Positions 7,147-9,369 of a DNA stretch of 9,369 nucleotides are shown here, in pieces. The notes under the pieces are model-generated. The model saw nothing but the letters and a program-made list of their open reading frames with translations, searched no databases and was not told where the DNA came from. The stretch is from Gammaproteobacteria bacterium. Its GTDB lineage: Bacteria > Pseudomonadota > Gammaproteobacteria > Pseudomonadales > Porticoccaceae. The number at the start of each line of letters is the position of its first letter. Positions within the stretch are counted from its first letter, which is position 1. A program made the position numbers and the translations under genes. The stretch spans positions 1 to 9,369 of the forward strand of contig SBGI01000095.1 in NCBI GenBank assembly GCA_006227015.1, in the 5' to 3' direction.

Positions 7147-8313
7147 ATGATTGAGTCGTGGCGGTTATCCCGTTGTTTCAATATCGACGATCTGCGCAAG
7201 CTGGCAAAAAAGCGTTTGCCAGCTTCTCTGTTTGGTTACATCGACGGCGGATCCGACGATGAATACACCCTGCGCAATAACACCTCGGCCTTTGACCGCT
7301 ACGCTTTGATGCAACGCATTCTGGTGGATGTGTCAGAAATAGATCTTTCCACCACCGTCCTGGGCAAAAAAATTGACTGGCCGGTAATGTGCGCGCCAAC
7401 CGGCATGAGCCGCATGTTTCACCACGAAGGTGAAAGGGCCGTGGCGCGAGAAGCGGCCAAAAGTGGCACGTTTTATTCCCTTTCGACCCTCTCCACCACC
7501 AGCATCGAGGATGTGGGGAGGGAAACCAACGGGCCTAAAATGTTTCAGGTTTATGTGCACCGGGATCGGGAGTTAAGCCGCGAATTTGTGCAGCGTGCAA
7601 AAGATGCCAATTTTGATGCTCTCTGCCTGACAGTGGACTTGCCTGCCCACGGCAATCGGGAGCGGGATCTGCGTACCGGTATGACGCTGCCGCCAAAACT
7701 GACGGCAAAAAGTGTACTTGACGTGCTGCTGCACCCTGCCTGGGTTTATCACTACCTCACCACGGATGCCATCGAGCTCGCCAATGTGGCTCACAAGATT
7801 CGCGAAGGCTCCGGTGAGGTGTCGAATCTGCTTCAGTATGTGTCTAAGCAGTTTGATCCGACGGTTAGCTGGGAAGATGCCGAATGGATGAAAAATCTGT
7901 GGGATGGACCTTTTGTTATTAAGGGGATTATGTCTGTAGAGGATGCCAAACGCGCTGTAGATATCGGGGCCTCGGCCATCGTGATTTCTAACCATGGTGG
8001 CCGCCAACTGGATACTTCCCCCGCGACAATTGAGATGTTACCGAAAATTGCCGATGCGGTGGGTGGTCAGGTTGAATTGATTCTGGATAGTGGCATCCGC
8101 CGTGGAACCCATGTGCTGAAGGCGCTGGCCCTGGGGGCAGACGCCTGTATGGTCGGGCGATCCTATCTCTATGGTCTTGCCGCCGGCGGGCAGCCCGGTG
8201 TGGCGAGGGCGTTACAGTTGCTGCGCTCGGAAATAGAGCTGGACATGAAGCTGATGGGTTGCCGTCAGCTTTCAGATGTCACAGCTGAATGCCTGTACTT
8301 TCGGGATCAGTAA
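7147..8313 (+). CDS. FMN-dependent alpha-hydroxy-acid dehydrogenase (LldD-like)
   Basis: This 388-residue protein belongs to the L-lactate dehydrogenase/glycolate oxidase/mandelate dehydrogenase family, which oxidises L-2-hydroxy acids to 2-oxo acids using FMN. Family active-site positions are present: Tyr31, Gln134 and Tyr136 (FQVYV), Thr162 and Asp164 (LTVDLP), Arg173, Lys259 (VIKG), and the catalytic SNHGGRQLD with His283 and Arg286. The FMN phosphate site is DSGIRRG (314-320) and MVGRSYLYG. The variable segment at about 180-250 (LHPAWVYHY, FDPTVSWEDAEWM) resembles E. coli LldD. In membrane-bound members this segment anchors the enzyme to the membrane, where it feeds electrons to quinone. 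The substrate may be L-lactate but cannot be fixed from sequence. GAGGGG lies 6 bases before the ATG, which abuts the folK stop. Its last 7 bases overlap the opposing gene. The link to folate genes looks positional rather than metabolic. Confidence 0.92.
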   Translation: MIESWRLSRCFNIDDLRKLAKKRLPASLFGYIDGGSDDEYTLRNNTSAFDRYALMQRILVDVSEIDLSTTVLGKKIDWPVMCAPTGMSRMFHHEGERAVAREAAKSGTFYSLSTLSTTSIEDVGRETNGPKMFQVYVHRDRELSREFVQRAKDANFDALCLTVDLPAHGNRERDLRTGMTLPPKLTAKSVLDVLLHPAWVYHYLTTDAIELANVAHKIREGSGEVSNLLQYVSKQFDPTVSWEDAEWMKNLWDGPFVIKGIMSVEDAKRAVDIGASAIVISNHGGRQLDTSPATIEMLPKIADAVGGQVELILDSGIRRGTHVLKALALGADACMVGRSYLYGLAAGGQPGVARALQLLRSEIELDMKLMGCRQLSDVTAECLYFRDQ

Positions 8314-8633
8314 TAGCCCGCACAACGAATACAGAGATCGGTATAGGGGACGGCCTTTAGCCTCTCCAGCGTGATATCTTCGCCGCAGTGAATGCAGGTG
8401 GTGTAGCTGCCGTTTTCAATTCTTTCCAACGCCTGGCTGACCTTGGTCAACTCCAGCCGCGCTTCATTTCCAAGGGCGTTCATCACTTCGTCGTTTTCCC
8501 TTTCCTGGGCCTGTTCAGACCAGTCACTGGAGTGGGCCTTTGTGACATCCTGTTTGATTGTATCAAGGCGGTGTAACAGCTCCCCCTTGCGGGATTCCAG
8601 CTGTTGTTTTATTCCGTTGAGTTCAGATGACAT
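8307..8633 (-). CDS. DksA/TraR-family zinc-finger protein
   Basis: This is a 108-residue protein of the DksA/TraR family, whose members bind in the RNA polymerase secondary channel and alter initiation, some together with ppGpp. The C-terminal zinc finger is intact: Cys80-x2-Cys83 and Cys101-x2-Cys104 in ENGSYTTCIHCGEDITLERL and DLCIRC. The N-terminal half is a predicted coiled coil (about 1-75). At its turn DWSEQA (37-42) aligns with DPVDRA of E. coli DksA, giving Asp37, Glu40 and Ala42 in place of Asp71, Asp74 and Ala76. It is shorter than DksA (151), so it is a paralogue and not the main DksA. The ATG has GGAGAG 6 bases upstream. It lies 69 bases after the Hsp20 gene on the same strand, so it may be co-expressed on heat shock. 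Its stop overlaps the end of the dehydrogenase gene. Confidence 0.9.
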   Translation of the reverse strand: MSSELNGIKQQLESRKGELLHRLDTIKQDVTKAHSSDWSEQAQERENDEVMNALGNEARLELTKVSQALERIENGSYTTCIHCGEDITLERLKAVPYTDLCIRCAGYY

Positions 8634-8655
8634 CGTATGCTCTCCATCCAGACAA

Positions 8656-8683
8656 TTTGGCCGGGTTGGAAGACCCGGCCAGA
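8656..8683 (-). repeat. Hairpin between the Hsp20 and DksA-like genes
   Basis: GGCCGGGT (8659-8666) and ACCCGGCC (8673-8680) form a perfect 8-bp stem with a 6-base loop, extended by three more pairs including one G-T. No T run follows on either strand, so intrinsic termination is unlikely. On the minus-strand transcript it stands 19 bases after the Hsp20 stop and 22 bases before the DksA-like start, outside the latter's Shine-Dalgarno. A role in stabilising the 3' end of the Hsp20 message is possible. Confidence 0.55.
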
Positions 8684-8702
8684 GGCGATTTATGGTTTCA
8701 GG

Positions 8703-9131
8703 TTAATTGATGTCAATGCGTTTTTGGGTGGGAACAGCTTTGGCTTTTTTGGGAGCGGAAAGCTTCAGTACGCCATCTTCAAATGACGCGTGGATATCCT
8801 CTTCGTGGACATCGTCGCCAAGGTTGAAACTGCGCACGTATTTTCCAAACCGCCGTTCCTGGCGGATAATCTTGCCTTCACGTTCCTCTTTCTTTTCCTG
8901 GGTTGTTTCGGCTTCAAGCCGCAGCACGCCATTCTCCAGGGTAATGCTGATGTCTTCCTTTTTAACACCGGGCATCTCTGCAGTGATTTCGTAGTGGTCA
9001 TCTCGGTCTACGATATCCACACGGGGTGAAAAGAAAGACTCAGGCGCATCTGCTTCATTGCTGTTGGAAGCCCAAAAATCGTCAAAAAACCGATCCATGT
9101 CGAAGAATCTGCTTCTGGGTATCAGTGACAT
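8703..9131 (-). CDS. Small heat-shock protein, Hsp20/alpha-crystallin family
   Basis: Small heat-shock proteins are ATP-independent cytoplasmic chaperones that hold unfolding proteins in oligomers. The product is 142 residues. A short N-terminal arm rich in Phe (RSRFFDMDRFFDDFW) precedes the alpha-crystallin domain at about 36-128. That domain begins PRVDIVDRDDHYEITAEMPG and ends with the signature FEDGVLKLSAPK (117-128). The C-terminal tail carries an I-x-I type motif (IDI, 139-141) used for oligomer contacts. I chose the ATG at 9131 because GGAGGTG lies 4 bases upstream and the N-terminus is family-typical. The longer in-frame ATG at 9215 adds a 28-residue stretch that lies in the predicted untranslated leader. 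It is behind a sigma32-like promoter and upstream of a DksA-like gene. Confidence 0.95.
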   Translation of the reverse strand: MSLIPRSRFFDMDRFFDDFWASNSNEADAPESFFSPRVDIVDRDDHYEITAEMPGVKKEDISITLENGVLRLEAETTQEKKEEREGKIIRQERRFGKYVRSFNLGDDVHEEDIHASFEDGVLKLSAPKKAKAVPTQKRIDIN

Positions 9132-9132
9132 A

Positions 9133-9205
9133 ACACACCTCCAAAAAATAAAAGCGGTTGATGTTGTCCGGGTCGTGTAAAGCATAGTCAACAAATTGCT
9201 TTCAC
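9133..9205 (-). promoter_or_regulatory. Hsp20 5' leader, candidate ROSE-like RNA thermometer
   Basis: In the transcript ACACGACC (9178-9171) can pair with GGUGUGU (9139-9133), which includes the 3' half of the Shine-Dalgarno, as 7 base pairs with one bulged G. Just upstream AAAGCA/TGCTTT (9179-9184 with 9197-9202) forms a second 6-bp hairpin. A bulged G opposite the Shine-Dalgarno is a hallmark of ROSE thermometers, which are common before Hsp20 genes. The conserved ROSE pentamer UUGCU is not in its usual pairing, so this is a candidate only. Confidence 0.4.
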
Positions 9206-9222
9206 GCCGTTTCATAAGAAGG

Positions 9223-9250
9223 AATTGGGTTTGAGAGAAAGCTTTTCAAG
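9223..9250 (-). promoter_or_regulatory. Sigma32-type heat-shock promoter of the Hsp20 gene
   Basis: The minus strand has CTTGAAA (9244-9250), a perfect match to the sigma32 -35, then 13 bases, then ACCCAATT (9223-9230), 6 of 8 to CCCCATNT. Predicted initiation near 9217 gives a leader of about 85 bases before the ATG at 9131. A heat-shock promoter fits the gene product. Confidence 0.65.
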
Positions 9251-9251
9251 C

Positions 9252-9275
9252 CCTGCCAGCGTGAGAAAAGGCAGG
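9252..9275 (-). terminator. Hairpin after the short-chain dehydrogenase gene, weak terminator candidate
   Basis: CCTGCC (9252-9257) and GGCAGG (9270-9275) form a 6-bp stem around a 12-base loop, 14 bases after the stop of the partial gene. The minus strand continues GCTTGAAAAGCTTTC, which has only a short broken T run and overlaps the -35 of the Hsp20 promoter. Termination strength is uncertain. Confidence 0.3.
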
Positions 9276-9289
9276 ATAGTTGAGCTCGA

Positions 9290-9369
9290 TCAAGTGAATG
9301 AGCTGTTCAGGCTACTGCCGCCATCAACGGCAATCACCTGACCGGTGATATAACTGGCGCGGGTGGCCA
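9290..9369 (-). CDS. Short-chain dehydrogenase/reductase, C-terminal fragment
   Basis: The last 80 bases read on the minus strand as ATRASYITGQVIAVDGGSSL followed by six more residues (NSSFT and stop TGA at 9290-9292). The motif YITGQVIAVDGG is the typical C-terminal signature of classical short-chain dehydrogenases such as FabG-type 3-oxoacyl reductases. Only about 25 residues are inside the window. The Rossmann nucleotide motif and the catalytic Ser-Tyr-Lys are outside, so substrate and subfamily cannot be given. The gene is cut by the window edge and is not a pseudogene on this evidence. Confidence 0.85.
   Translation of the reverse strand, partial: ATRASYITGQVIAVDGGSSLNSSFT

Noticed and set aside
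9132..9215. N-terminal extension of the Hsp20 protein by 28 residues
   Set aside because: An excellent Shine-Dalgarno precedes the ATG at 9131 and the extension has no family similarity; the region is better explained as a leader.

Overview
The window looks like the chromosome of a gammaproteobacterium. Every recognisable protein is closest in motif and residue numbering to Escherichia coli or Pseudomonas counterparts. Gene order also follows Pseudomonas (rpoD, dnaG, yqeY-type gene, rpsU, then divergent tsaD and folB-folK). A marine Cellvibrio/Pseudomonas-like relative is plausible, but this is inference. No mobile element, CRISPR array, phage gene or obvious foreign island is visible. Coding density is high and no stretch over 300 bases lacks a gene.

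Left half, minus strand (about 1-5105): this is the macromolecular synthesis operon, read right to left. A good sigma70 promoter (about 5077-5105) drives rpsU (ribosomal protein S21). A hairpin with a T run follows, probably an attenuator. Then come a GatB/YqeY-domain gene, dnaG (primase) and rpoD (primary sigma factor). rpoD appears to have an extra promoter of its own in the dnaG-rpoD gap. Beyond rpoD lies tRNA-Ile(CAU), which reads AUA codons after lysidine modification. The operon couples the start of translation, replication and transcription.

Middle, plus strand (5211-8313): tsaD (tRNA t6A synthesis) diverges from rpsU across a 205-base spacer that contains a nested inverted repeat. It is followed almost without gaps by folB and folK (two consecutive tetrahydropterin/folate steps) and by an FMN-dependent L-lactate/alpha-hydroxy-acid dehydrogenase. 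plsY, which sits between tsaD and folB in Pseudomonas, is absent here, and the dehydrogenase occupies the place of cca.

Right end, minus strand (8307-9369): a small heat-shock protein (Hsp20) gene is followed by a short DksA/TraR-type zinc-finger gene whose 3' end overlaps the dehydrogenase gene by 7 bases. The Hsp20 gene has a sigma32-like promoter and an approximately 85-base leader. That leader can fold so that part of its Shine-Dalgarno sequence is paired, with a bulged G, as in ROSE-type RNA thermometers. The last 80 bases hold the C-terminus of a short-chain dehydrogenase.

Most of the window is conserved housekeeping sequence. The best candidates for something new are regulatory: the Hsp20 leader, the palindrome in the rpsU/tsaD spacer, and possible heat induction of a DksA-like protein. 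I saw no evidence of a wholly new multi-gene system.
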